A DNA stretch of 64,000 bases from Pseudofabraea citricarpa (Eukaryota; Ascomycota; Leotiomycetes; Helotiales; Dermateaceae): positions 721,826 to 785,825 of the forward strand of contig JAPWGK010000022.1 of assembly GCA_029641185.1 (NCBI GenBank). The letters are read 5' to 3'. Position 1 is the first letter of the stretch. Each line of letters begins with the position of its first letter. Below are positions 1 to 11,787 of this stretch, piece by piece. The position numbers and the translations under genes are program-made. The notes beneath the pieces are model-generated. The model saw only the letters and a list, made by a program, of their open reading frames with translations. It was not told the origin of the DNA and made no database searches.

Positions 1-648
1 AGCGAGACTTGTTGACCCTCGAGGTAAGACAGAGGATGCTAAAGTGCGAATACGAACGCCGAGGCATAAACACAGGGGATGGGCAGGCGCGCTAGAGGCA
101 CTTCCTGTATTTAAGCTGTTTCCTCCGCTACAGGAGCTTCTCTCTTTTCAACCACCCTGACAAACAATTCACACAACCTATTCAAATATCACATGATCTA
201 CACAGTCTTTTCAGATTCCTCGCCGCTTGAAACAGTTTTCACTGCAACCGACCGAAGTACATTTTTACCAAAGTAAAAAACATTAAGCGTATTAATTTTT
301 GATCATAAGCCAAAGTAGCTATCCGATCTTTCCATGGTAGCTTAATACCTGTTTGAAAATGGTTCTGATGTCAAGGAGAACTTAGCAGAACTTAAATGAC
401 TAAGAGGACCACAAATCTCTGCGAGCTATCGAACATATAGGCTACGTTTGCGCTTTGATTTCAAAGTGAAATGTCTTGGAGCATAATAATCTAAGCTGAT
501 AGAAGTTTCTCTCTTCTGCGGTGGTTCTCCCCAATTCTGTGATTAATGACCCATAGTCCCAATGCCCCTGCGCAGCACCTCCGATTCTGTTGACGTATGT
601 TCCAAAGCTTGCTCATTCACAATAACTTGCATGTCTCCACCCCAGATC

Positions 649-699
<51 letters not shown>

Positions 700-2292
700 C
701 CTCCCTCCCTGCAACCTCCAATTTGACAGAAACATTAGGTTGAAGAAGCATGCTTGTATCCGATATCCGTAATTAAGAAACGCTAACATCGATCTTTGGT
801 GTCACCAGAGGTCGGGTTCCGATTTGAAATTTCAAAGAGATACATATGAGCTGAAATTTTTATAAAGGAAGCGTTGGCTGAGGTGTGAAGTTTGGGATGC
901 GAGGACGTAAATTCAGAAACCATTTCCAAAGCGCAGTTTTCGAGTTCCATTGTGGAGGGAGAATTAGAAGGGCGGGTGGGTAAAGCATGCTTGTGACTTC
1001 CCGAGTAGTAGGTGATTAAATGTTCAAAGAAATGTTCAAGTCTCCTGAGAAAATGCCTTGTTTCCAATTAACCTGGCTTCTGGGGAGTCGTGATAAATAC
1101 AGGTGATAGAAGGCTTTCCGTCTGGAGGTCTATGAACTACTTATACCTCATCGTTGGATTTGGATCTCATTTGGTCATGGGCTTATCTATCTTACACGAA
1201 GCTGATTATTAGGGTATCACAAGGCAAGTCGCCGCAGAAACCGAAACATACTTTATAGAAAACAAGTATTATAAGCAGACAATTAATATACTGCTCATGG
1301 CACCTGAGTAGAAAAGAGTAAACTTTCCGTTCACCAAAAGCCTCTTCCTCAATAAACCAATCACAAGACTATCTAATGAAGGAATTTAGCTTTTACACCT
1401 TTTTGTTTTTGATAAGCGAGACAGAGAAATGTTAATATACGAGAAAAGCGAGAGTATATTTCCACAATTTTCCTAGGCCGCTGCGCGATAGAAAGCTTAA
1501 ATTTGACTATGCTCCGGCAATTACATTTAAGGTTTTTAGTAGTTGATATACATGATATTCCAATTCATACTAATATGCTATAAAACTATCATTAGTCAGG
1601 AGCTATACGATTTGAGACTTTGAAACTCAGACGAAGTCATAGTCTCAAACTTGAAGAAATCACAAATATCTTAGTAATTATAAAATCAGATAGTTATATA
1701 ATAGTTACACCTTTTAAGGCGAACGATCTAGTATTATACGAACTTGAAAAACGTGACTATTACTCTAATAATTTTATAAACTTTATTGGGTTTTTCTCTT
1801 ATAAGTATAATTGATCAAAAATCTCACAGGGGCTTATCACAATGTATAATAGTAGGAATTTCATACGCAAATTAGTTATGAAGGCTTTTGTTACTCCAGA
1901 TTATCTAATATAATATTCTTATGATTGAATTTGAAAAACGAACTATCGTGTGAACAGTCGGCATTATTAAGACATAAGTAGAATAAAATCCGGAAGAGTA
2001 TTATAAGAAATAAAAGGGAAATACTTATAATTTTCTTCTTTTAGCTTCGTTTTTCTTTGCTATAATAAACAAAGTGTTTGATAAGCAAGCGAATATTTCC
2101 TGTTATATCTTGAGACACTTTTTAGCTTCATCCAAAATACATTTTGGTTTGTGCACATCATATTCAAATAAACAAATAGGGATGAGTACTTTTAGCAGGG
2201 TCGAAACTGTTGCGATTGATGAAACATGAATCAAAGGCAAGAAACTGCATGCCTATCTTCCTATATGCTTTCATATAAAATAAATCCTTATG
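1..2292. other. gene-free left flank, AT-rich in part
   Basis: No coding region could be supported here. The stretch from about 1240 to 2160 is clearly more AT-rich than its surroundings and may be an old, degraded repeat, but no motif survives that I can name. A CT/CCCT microsatellite lies at 651-710. Short open frames on both strands have no family resemblance, no splice continuation and no signal peptide, so I leave them out. Confidence 0.6.
651..710. repeat. (CT)n and (CCCT)n microsatellite
   Basis: An uninterrupted CT dinucleotide run covers about 651-694 and passes into CCCT units to about 710. It is a simple-sequence repeat with no coding role visible. Confidence 0.95.
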
Positions 2293-3858
2293 CTACTCCG
2301 ATTTCTTAGTCATCAGCAACGGTTTCTGCCCATAAACCACCCACCTAAGACGCAAATAAGTTAGCCAGCGAGTATTCTCTTAATCTTGCAGCAAAACTTA
2401 CATAGACCAATAAGCATGAATTTCCAAGTTCTTGATGTCCTTCCTTACACTAACCAGAAAGAGCTCAACCTCTTCTCTCGTCCAGTTCAGCGCCCTCGTA
2501 AAAAGCGCAAGACAAATGCCCTGTACTCCATGAAAAAAATTCTCCTGGCACCACAAGCCCAACTCATTGGCTTTCTTATCCTTAGCCCAGCGATTCTGTG
2601 GCCACATAAACTTTTTAGCCCGTACATTTATAAACCCTGCTTCTTCAAGCATCTTCGCATGCATAGGCGGAGCATCGAGCGCGCGGCCAAATTTGGTGGC
2701 TGCTTCAAGCATGAAGTCATTCCATTTCTTTAGTGCGTGGTCTGGGGTTAATGTTGAGTCGTCACAGCCGATTGGAAACGAGAGATCTTGCGTTTCAACC
2801 CATCCTCCTGGCTCAAGATTCCTGGGAGTTTTGGATGGTGAGTAGAGTGTGCTGGAGAGGGAGGACTTTGCTCGGTTAGTATAACATTGTACTTACTCGA
2901 AGGATTGCTCAAAGAATCGCGGCCAGTTTGCAAATGCACCAGTCATCATGCGGCTGTGAATGTATTCAAATTTCTTGTTGAATGTCCATGGCTCTTCGAG
3001 ATCGTCGACTTCAAATTTGAGGTTGGGTGGAACGCTGAGAAGCAGTTAGTTAGGGTGCTATTGAAGATTTGAGAAGTCGTCTTACAATGCTGGCTGTGTG
3101 GGACTCAGGTCAACACCTAAAACCTTTGGAACGGCAATTAGATTTGGTTCTTTTTATAAGCTCTGACGTTACTTTACATCTGCTTCCGGGTGCTCGTCGG
3201 CTATTTTCGATACTCAGTAAGACACCTATCGAGAAGATCCGCGAATTTTGCTTACCAAAATCCATTGCCCAAATACCTGTTCCAGTCCCAACATCTAGAA
3301 CTCGGTGAACAGTTGTTTCTTTAAGATTTGGTGGACTAAGCCCTAGGGCACCTTCTAAAGTGAGACAATACAGGTGATGTTGGTGGTCTAAAATACCAAT
3401 TAACCAAGTAACCAAAGCACGAAAATCGAATATACCCAGTCTATCATTCTCTCCCTATTTGTTTCATTCAATAACCATAGTTTAATGCTCATTGCTTCAA
3501 TTGGAATACTAACCTCGTCATTAGGAATAAACCATTCTATGAATATAGTAAGCATATTTTAACGTGCGCCCGGCAGAAGTGGAGCTTACTTCCTTCTTTG
3601 TAGGCATGATATGTACGTCCATTCTCTAGCCTGTACTCGAGAATACTTGATGTCATAGACGTTGTCGATGAAGCGATACTGTCAATCTACATCCTTAACG
3701 TTAGCGTTTCGCACAGGCACATGGCATTTCCGCATGATAGCCTTACATCACCAAGGGCAGAATCAATCTCAACAGGTCCCTGCAACAACTAGTCAACCCC
3801 AAGGATTACACGATCGAGTTTCCTAACTTACGGCCTGCAAGTCCGGTGGTGAAGACAT
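2293..3858 (-). CDS. SAM-dependent methyltransferase, LaeA/UMTA-like
   Basis: This is a class I S-adenosylmethionine methyltransferase of the fungal LaeA-like/Methyltransf_23 family; its substrate cannot be told. Eleven exons join in frame to 333 aa: 3832-3858, 3747-3779, 3590-3686, 3514-3536, 3436-3454, 3256-3387, 3178-3200, 3086-3123, 2897-3034, 2402-2821 and 2293-2344. Introns are 48-75 bp with GT..AG ends. The SAM-binding motif I is VLDVGTGTGIWA, followed by the acidic-loop segment IGVDLSPTQP split across an intron. Later come the family blocks FEVDDLEEPW, YIHSRMM and LEPGGWVE, and the C-terminal VVYGQKP. There is no signal peptide or membrane segment. The start is the first ATG, whose 9-codon exon is followed by a clean donor. 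It stands alone: no polyketide, peptide or terpene synthase lies nearby, so a biosynthetic role is not implied. Confidence 0.88.
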
Positions 3859-4986
3859 ATTTTGAGGCGAGAAAACCACAAGCCAAAAATCCAAAAACTT
3901 TGAAGAAACAAACAAAATGAGAAAATCGAGGTCGGCCTCGTGGATTATCTATGTCCTGCGCCTCTAGTCGGAAAATCGATGCCTATTTAGCATATACTTG
4001 CATCTGGTATGGGCTGAAAAGTACACCGTTTGGGTGGCATGCATGCGAGAGGTTCCAATCGCGGTTGGACAAGCATCCAGATCCACGAGAGCTTATCACT
4101 AATCTTCGCTCTTCTCTCTCAATTATGTCTTACCATATGAAAGAGCCCAAAAACTTCTTCTAGAATAATCAGCCGCAAAGATTGCTTCCAAACAAAAAGC
4201 AAATTTCGTTAATCTCTTACTTTTTTCTTGTCCGTTCTAAATACTGGAGACGTCCTCCCCTTAAAAAAACCCTCAACGGAATAAAGCCCCCAGATCGTGA
4301 TTTTAGAAAAAGAAAAGAAAAGCCATCGAACCACTTTCCCATACTCGTTCCTTTCCTTCCATGCAATAGCCTGCAACTCTGACAGCGGCTTGGGTGCTTG
4401 ACATCCGAGTAGGTTCCTTGAACTAGGAACTATCCGAGGGCATTCATTCGCCGCGGAATTCGGAAGGCATGAAGCCGCTGCAAGCGATCGAGATAAGTGA
4501 TTCCAGTATGCGCCTTATACGAGACCTATTTTAAAAGGAAGTCTTTGATTATTATCACCTTTATATGGTAAAACAATTTTCGAATTAACCAATCACTCTC
4601 AACTGCGGCTATATAATTACTATTTACATTTACAAAGGAAATTATATGGCGCGCCATCGCTTGGTGAACTTGATTTCACTTTATAGCGTCATGAGGCATA
4701 CGAATCAACAATGAGATAAGCAGCTGCGAAAATCATCAAATTTCAAAATCTCACATAGAACAAGGTGAACAAACTCGTGAATGAATATGCACCAATGGCA
4801 AGGTAGTAGATTGTACAAGAAGATATAGAATATATATACACAGAAATCAAAGAAGAGATGAGAAAATATCCGAAGGACGCTGTCCCGATTTGAGAGAGAT
4901 TTCTCCTTTTTTGCAGCCTGGCCTTCTCATCATGAGGTTCGTTCATAGCTCACATACTATCATAGCATGCATGACAATGTTCTAGT
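3859..4986. other. intergenic, methyltransferase 5' side to LPMO 3' side
   Basis: About 1.1 kb without a supported gene. The methyltransferase promoter and the LPMO 3' flank must lie in it. The short open frames are AT-rich or lysine-rich and show no family match. Nothing else is visible. Confidence 0.6.
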
Positions 4987-6362
4987 TTAATACTCGCGGT
5001 ACTGGAAGACCTCCTCGTCGACCTTGCGGGCGACAATATCACGAGCGTGACGGCGCGCAACGGTGCTACCAGTGTACTCAGTATCCTTGTGGGTGGAGTA
5101 GAAGGAGGAAATCCATGAGAGGAGATCGCCAAGAGTGGTCCCTTCTGGCTCGGTGACAGTGGATGGTGCCTCGGTCGATGGGGTAGATGTGGATGGGGAA
5201 GAGCTGGCAGTGCTGGTTGCAACAGCGGAGGAGGTGGTTGCAATTGTGACTGACGTAGCGAGAGACTCGATGACTGGAGATGGAGTGGCAGCGGCTTGAA
5301 CGGCGAGGGAGGTTGGGTTCAAGGTGGCGGAAGCAGTCTTGGTCTTCTTGCTGCATAGGGATTTGGATACGCTTCCAGTTCCTTGAGGAGAAGCTACAGT
5401 AGTACCGTTACCGAATGGAGCACCGGTAGAAATAACGGGTGCTGAGGTGATAACAGAGGTAGCTGCTGCTTCGGTGGTGGCTGGAGCGCCGGTGGCCTCA
5501 GGAGCAACAGACGAAGTAGCGGAAGAAATGACAGATGTGGCACCAGTCTGGGCAGCGGTCTCGGCTCCAGAATACAATGCTGGACCTGGAACAACATAGT
5601 CGGTGATAGTCTGGTAGATGTTCACCAGGATACCGGCATCAGTGGAGGTGTAAAGAGCGGTTCCAAGAGTACCTGCCGGGGCAGCAGTTCCTGAGCCGGT
5701 AACCTCCAAGTTGAAGCATTGAGGGTAGTTCTGAGCTCCGTCAGCTTGACCGGCAGAGTGAAGTGCGATAGTCTCGTGGCGGAGGACGTAGTTGCCAGGG
5801 GCAATATCAGATGGGATGGTGACAGCCCAGGTGTTGTTGTTGGCAATCATCTGATCGGATCCCCAGGTACCTGGAATTGTGGTGTCATCGACCAATCCAA
5901 CGCCATCAATCTTGAAGAATTCAAGAGTGGTCTTGTCGACAGTGGTACAATCGCCGTTGCAGCTTGCGAGGTAGTCGATCATTGGACCATGGTGAGACTC
6001 AGGCCAAGTGGTCCATTGAAGCTCAACAGTTCCACCAGCAGCAACAGTGGCTGAGGTTTGAGCATTGGTAGCTCCTTTGTGGCAGATGATGTCAGGGTCG
6101 GCATAAGCAGATGGGGCGACGAATCCATTGTCGGTATCCTCTGGAGTGGACCATCCGACTACTACGGGCTGCGTAGCCATGTACTGGTAATTGGCACTGT
6201 ATCCGACATAGCTGATATGCTGTTAGCTAAAAACGAGGTTGCATTTATACTTGCAACTTACTAGACTCCATCGGCAACAATTCCACTGACGGTCCCGTGA
6301 GCGGCAGCCTTGGAGGCCAGAGCGATGACGCTTGCAAGTCCGGCGAGCTTAGAGAAAGACAT
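4987..6362 (-). CDS. AA9 lytic polysaccharide monooxygenase, secreted
   Basis: A copper-dependent enzyme that oxidatively cleaves cellulose or related beta-glucans outside the cell. Exons 6262-6362 and 4987-6211 flank a 50-bp intron and give 441 aa. The signal peptide [21 protein letters not shown] is followed by His22, which becomes the copper-binding N-terminal His of the mature enzyme. The other family residues are present: His108 in SHHGP, His185 in RHETIALH, and Gln194/Tyr196 in AQNYPQC. The catalytic domain ends near residue 215. A long Ser/Thr/Ala-rich linker follows, then a short charged tail ([14 protein letters not shown] to the C-terminal REY) instead of a CBM1 cellulose-binding module. 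The start is set by the signal peptide and by His22; the long open frame beginning at 6180 would lack both. Substrate and C1/C4 regioselectivity cannot be read from sequence. Confidence 0.95.
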
Positions 6363-9208
6363 GATCAAAAAGATGCTGAAGTGAGAATTCCGCGCTGCGT
6401 AGTGGTACGAGTAGTGAGTACGAGGCTGATGCTGTAGAGCTGAGCTTCAAGCTTCAATCAATGAAGAGGCAGAAAGAAGAGAATGGAAGAGTCACAAGGA
6501 CAAGAACTGCAAAGGACTGGATAAAGAGCGTGTGAAAACGAAATCGTTGACGATGGGAGAAAGATATGTTGAGTGATGGGATGAACACCTTATATATTAA
6601 GATGGCGTCGAGCGTCAGAGGGCCCTGGGCCATTGCCACACCCTCCCTCATGGGATGAACAATTCTGGGCCCCAGTGGACGGTGGACCACTGTGCCCCTC
6701 ATCACCAGGCGATGCAAGGCGAGAGAACTGGGGAAATACCAGATGCCAACTTGGATCAAGCACATTGATGAAAGCGCTATGATAAAATCCGCAACTTTGA
6801 TTGAGCAGCATGAGCTACCCAGTCGCGTGCTCGGGCCAATAGTGCTGGATAGGGCAAGAGGCTTCCACTTCCAGCAGTGTATACAACGATGTAGAGGCCA
6901 TCTCCACTGTAGTGCTGGCGCCAATCTGCGAGCAATATATTTCGGCGTGGAAAAACGCAACGTTCTCGTTTCGACAGCGCGGCTCGGCGGCCCAAGTAGA
7001 TTGTTTGCTCCTGTACAATTTACAAGGCGAATATGTTCGAAACGGACTGACGACTTGCATAGGGGGCAAGCAAGAACATGCGATGCTCCGGCCAATGGTA
7101 TCGTTGCTTGGAGATTGGAAGGAGTGTGTTTCGACGCAAGCGAGCACTGACTTCATTTATGTGAACCTTCACCGTCACGTGCATAAGCGCCCCACCGGCA
7201 GGAAGCTTAGCTATGGGCAGAGTTCATCCGTAGCGTGTCTCTTAGATTAAGAAAGCTTGAGTTTTGATGACGAACGAGGTTTCATTAAAATCCTGACAGA
7301 GCAAACCGAGGCTGTGATTTCCTGTCGTGATGCATCTCCTGGTTGCCCTTGTGTTCGGGTTCGCGTAATCGGGACAGGACAGGGCCTCTGCTTTGATTGA
7401 TGAGGAATGATTTAAATATTAATTGATCGCTCTCTTGGTTTATTGAAACCAGCTTCATCTCCGATTTACTTCAACACGTTTCGTTATCTCGGGAGAAATT
7501 TCAGGCATCACCAACAAGACCCTTGGGAATGTGTCCCTTGGTCTTTGGTCACCAATGAGAACTGAGCATCACGAAAAACAGTGTATTCTTTCTGCACTTC
7601 TAAGCGATCGGAAGAGAAGTCTCTCCACACGCTCATAAAATCTCCGTTGCCCCTTGTCACCTACATGCGCTGAATAGGCGGCTAATCCATTTTATTTCCG
7701 GACAGCGCTTTGCAGCTTACATGTAGCAGTAAGGCAAGAATTTACAATCGCTCTTTTATTTAATGGACACAACTGCACAATAAAGGGACCTTTTTCGCAG
7801 CGGTTCAAGATACCATCTAGCCGCGAACTAAGAACGTGCTTTTCCAATGGTAGTTGGAGTTGATTTGAGGTTCCAGAGCTCGGCATAAAATTGGAATCTG
7901 GAAAGGTAGCCAGCTAGAAAAATCTTCATTTCTGATTGCCTGGTTTGCCTCAATTTACCTAAGCCGGCCGAGGAATAAATTGATCCTAATCGACCACAAG
8001 TCGCGAATAGTGACTGGATGCAGGAAAGGTTGTTGAGAAAATCCAAATACAACATATGTCAAACTATGAAAAGTCGAAACTTTATCAAATCAAGACGAAT
8101 CTGACACAGAAGATCCTGCACTTATAATGCTCAACCTCTTTGATTAACTTAGCTACCTATCTAATCTTGCAATTTTTCTTACAGCATGCTACTGTAAACG
8201 GGGACATGTACGGTGCTCGAAATTCGTGGAACAAAAGTCAACACTGCTTGTTCTCGGAGTTATGGGTTGGAACTCACATCACTTCTAAATCTTACTGGTC
8301 TCTTGTTGTCGAGTAAAGTGTGTGTTGAGAGTTGCTTGTGCTTTGTTGAAAAGGAGCTAAAAACTTGAGCTTCAAAGCACAATTGTCATGTATATAAAAC
8401 GTGATTCCTTAAATTTGTACCATATGTTCCAGTCTATGTTAAACCTCGAAGTATCTCAGATCTGTTTCTTGTTTCTCGACTTCAAGTATATCTGACCTGA
8501 GCCGAAATAATAAGAAATTGCATCACGAACAATGCGTCCTCAAGAACGTTCAATCTCACCGATCCATGATTTGGACAAGGAAAATACTCGTCAGAATTGA
8601 GAAGGCTGCAAATTACCCTACCTATCTAGTTGAGTAACCTTCTGTAGATACATGCTTTGCATTCAGAAAGCTGTCTTTAGGTCACTATTACCAAGACAAT
8701 CTGACGAAAAATCTTCTCCGCCGCATGCGAGAGGGAAGGTACCTAATTCGGTCAAAATCGAGATTAACAGAGGGGGTGGACCTTTGGGAGTCAACCAGCT
8801 CGGAAAACGTTCTTCTTCGTCTCTTCGAAAGGACTACTCAAGCAGTAGGGATTTATTGGGAAACGCTTTAAAGGATTGAAGTATACATTTCCGATAAAGA
8901 TGGGAATGAATGTCAATCTCAAGGCTAAATGCAGTTCTGAAGACTTTGGCAGGTACGAGGTATTTTCCCTTGTTTCATCCACGCCAACATCCTTATCTAT
9001 CAGGAGCGAATAAAAAAGAAGTTTGAAACATAGACGTTTTTCTTTACTGCTGTAACTCTTCGTGTATGCGCATAAATCTAGCACATAGTTTATCGTACTA
9101 GTTGAACTACGCCCTTCAAAGCTGCCCTAATATCAACACAGTGGCTCATTTCTCGCCCCAGCTCTCCAAGACCAATTCACATCCACCATTATCTTACCAG
9201 CCGCCAGT
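6363..9208. other. intergenic region upstream of the LPMO
   Basis: Nearly 2.9 kb with no gene I can support. Overlapping open frames on both strands at 6454-7250 reach 213 codons, but they carry no domain, have no splice continuation and contradict each other. The proximal part must contain the LPMO promoter. The rest shows no named structure. Confidence 0.55.
6587..6602 (-). promoter_or_regulatory. possible TATA element of the LPMO gene
   Basis: On the minus strand there is a TATATAAG-type motif about 225 bp upstream of the LPMO start codon. It is the only TATA-like motif close to a plausible transcription start. The call rests on motif and position only. Confidence 0.3.
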
Positions 9209-11345
9209 ATGGTTAAAATAAGTAATAATTCAGACACGGCTACGTTCATACTTAATTCTCAACCATTAGAGATCGATAGCAAGCTAGAGCGACTTAACCA
9301 CGAACTGCGAGCTTTACTCTCCACCAAGGTCCGCGCAGAAACAGCAGCGAGCCCTTATGATACCAAGACACGCATCAACGGGTTCAACGAGAAAGCCATC
9401 AAGGTCTGAGACGACTAGCTGCCGACTATGAAGACGTTCAAAGATGTAGCAAAGAAGAAGGTCCTTAGAAGCTTACATGCGATAGAAGATGCTTTTGTGT
9501 ATCTCGTAACGACAATTAAGAAAGCTAGCGTTTGCTTTCACATTGTTTTACAGGAATCTTCTGACGATAATCACCGTACCCGAGCTACTCACGCGGCAAA
9601 GAGGAGTGAAATTCTGAAAGCAAAACGGCAGGTAGGTTTGAACATCTTACGCCCGAATATTCTTATTGCTTAAATCCTTTAGATATTATTGGAGCGCAGA
9701 TGTAGGATCATTGACGAGGCAGATGAGCTAGACGCAGAAGCGGAGGAGCTTCCGGACATATCCATAAACATTTCGATGGACGAGGATGAACCTAAGCCAA
9801 CCACATTCGAATTTCCAGAATAGTACAAAAGCTCAATCATGCAACTGAAGCAGCACAACTAGGTTTGCAAGAAATGCAGCGAAACCACTCTCAATTGCAG
9901 GCTATGGTCCAACGGAGTGCTCTCAAGCCTCTAACGGTTGCAGCGTTAGAGAGGCTCCAAAAGCTCAAGGACCTCAAGCATCGTCTCAAGTATCGCGACA
10001 AACTTTTAACAACCTCGAACCAACAGGCGGCTGACCTGCAAGATAAAGTTTCCAAAATCGAGTAAGGGATGAGAGCAGTCTGGGAACAACGTCAGAAGTG
10101 CGAAAGCGAAGGCAGGGAACTTAAGCAATGGCTAGAACTTGAACGACAGGAAACAGATGTTAACAAGAATCGCATCATTCAACTCGAAGACGAGATCAGA
10201 AACCATGACCAAAACGTTCCGGGGGGGGGCAATATTCTTGTTAGCCATAGTCAGGTAGCCCAATCCAGAGTTCAAGACACGACTCGCCTCAGCAAGGCCA
10301 GTGAGGCAAAGATTCGAGATCAAGGCTTTCACATGGCTAAGATCAAAGCAGAAAAGAAAGTGAAGCAAGTGAAAATAACTGCCTTAGTTGCTGAGTCTAA
10401 AACCTTTACAGACAGATCAACAGCGACAGATTCAATAATGACTAAAGCTACACAGGAGATCTATCGACTCGAGAAAGAATAGGATGCGTCTAAAAAAATC
10501 CTTGCCCAGGGGAAAAACAATAGCAAGGATGTCTCAGAAAGTTCCGAGGCTGCTCGGGTGGGTAGAAACCAAAAGGTAAGTTGAAGTAGAAATTTTTATC
10601 CAACTTGGAGTACGAGAGCTCATATTCGACAGCTATCTCAACCGTAACTCCAAGCCAGGAGGTTGTTGGCACAATCAAAAATTTGCCGGAGCTTGGTGAT
10701 TTCGATTACGTTTAACTCTGCGAAGAAATAAGAAAACTTAAAACTTAGAGCGAGATTGATAGAGGCGCAAACGTACTACAGAACAGAGCTTCCCTGAGAA
10801 ACCACTTGTACAAATCGAAAGACGCATCCGTGAGCGATTCGTGGAACAATCGAAGACGGTTTGGGGAAATGGAGGCTTCATCAACGTCGACCCAAAAACC
10901 CGAGGCCGAGCATGTCAAGCCACTATCGAATAAGGAAACGAGGCGGCATATGGTGGCAATATCGAGGCAGACCTTGCGATGTTTTAATTGCGGTCCTTGA
11001 AATCTGATGATGGAAAGGAGCTTTTTTATTAGTTGCATTATCGTGCAGTGCAATAACCTACTGAGGGAGGAGTAACCCCAAAGAATGAAGGGGATTCAGG
11101 ACATGGAAGGAACAATGGCGCACTTTCTTGGTTTTACCCCTTATACAGCTAGTCGCCCTTTGGATTCCGAATTTGGGAAGCTGAGAGATGGGTGCGAAGC
11201 TATCTTACAGAAGCTCAAAGGCGTACATCAATTTGATGGAGCAATTGAGCTTGTTTTCAGTTCGGACCTGGACGTTGCACAAAAGCTGAGAAGGATGAAA
11301 GCTATCACTATCGACATGAGAAGACTTTGCAGAAAGTTGAACTAG
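9209..11345 (+). pseudogene. decayed gene for a coiled-coil protein
   Basis: Open segments at 9209-9406, 9428-9631, 9865-10062 and 10069-10479 encode a Gln/Lys/Glu-rich heptad-like protein, for example EMQRNHSQLQAMVQ and QLEDEIRNHDQN. They are broken by in-frame stops at about 9407, 9416, 10063 and 10480 and by at least one frame change between about 9780 and 9865. The stop at 10063 interrupts what reads on as the same coiled coil. A convincing intron (GTAGGT...TTTAG) lies at 9632-9682 and joins KAKRQ to ILLERRC, so this was once a spliced gene. The stops are of the kind expected when CAA, CAG or CGA mutate at C. Further weak open segments at 10806-11000 and 11085-11345 may be its 3' part. 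No family could be named; structural maintenance or cytoskeletal proteins are possible but unproven. Confidence 0.55.
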
Positions 11346-11787
11346 TCTTCATGAAAGGTGATTGTAACTTGAACATTCCCTATTCAGCGATGAAGGAAGC
11401 AGTAGTGGAGAGTCTTTAGGAGAAGTAGTTCTATGGACGATTAGTATTGGATATGATTCCATCGCTAAAGAATAGAAAATCAGAAAAGTCAGGACATGGA
11501 CGTGTTTTACCCAATGATCTGGTGTGAACCAAGAACGTTGGCATCTGGAGATTTTGTAAGGCATGATCAATAGACAGATATAACCCACACGCTGTCACAT
11601 AAAAGCTAACATGTCAACATAGAAGCTTTAAATTTTCAAAGTGTATGAAGGACCTCCAGCCTAAAGTGCCAGCTTGCTATGTAAATATATACAATTGAAA
11701 GAAAGTAAAAAAGGTAAATGCGCCACATTGTAACCTCTAGGGAATACAAGCGTCCAAGAAAGAAGAATACATATCTACTGGCTTTGT
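11346..11787. other. intergenic, 3' flank of the CAP gene
   Basis: About 440 bp between the decayed coiled-coil gene and the stop codon of the minus-strand CAP gene. No coding or structural feature is visible. Confidence 0.6.

Noticed and set aside
6454..7250. Overlapping open frames of 112-213 codons on both strands
   Set aside because: No domain, no signal peptide, contradictory overlap, and position in the LPMO upstream region; probably chance.
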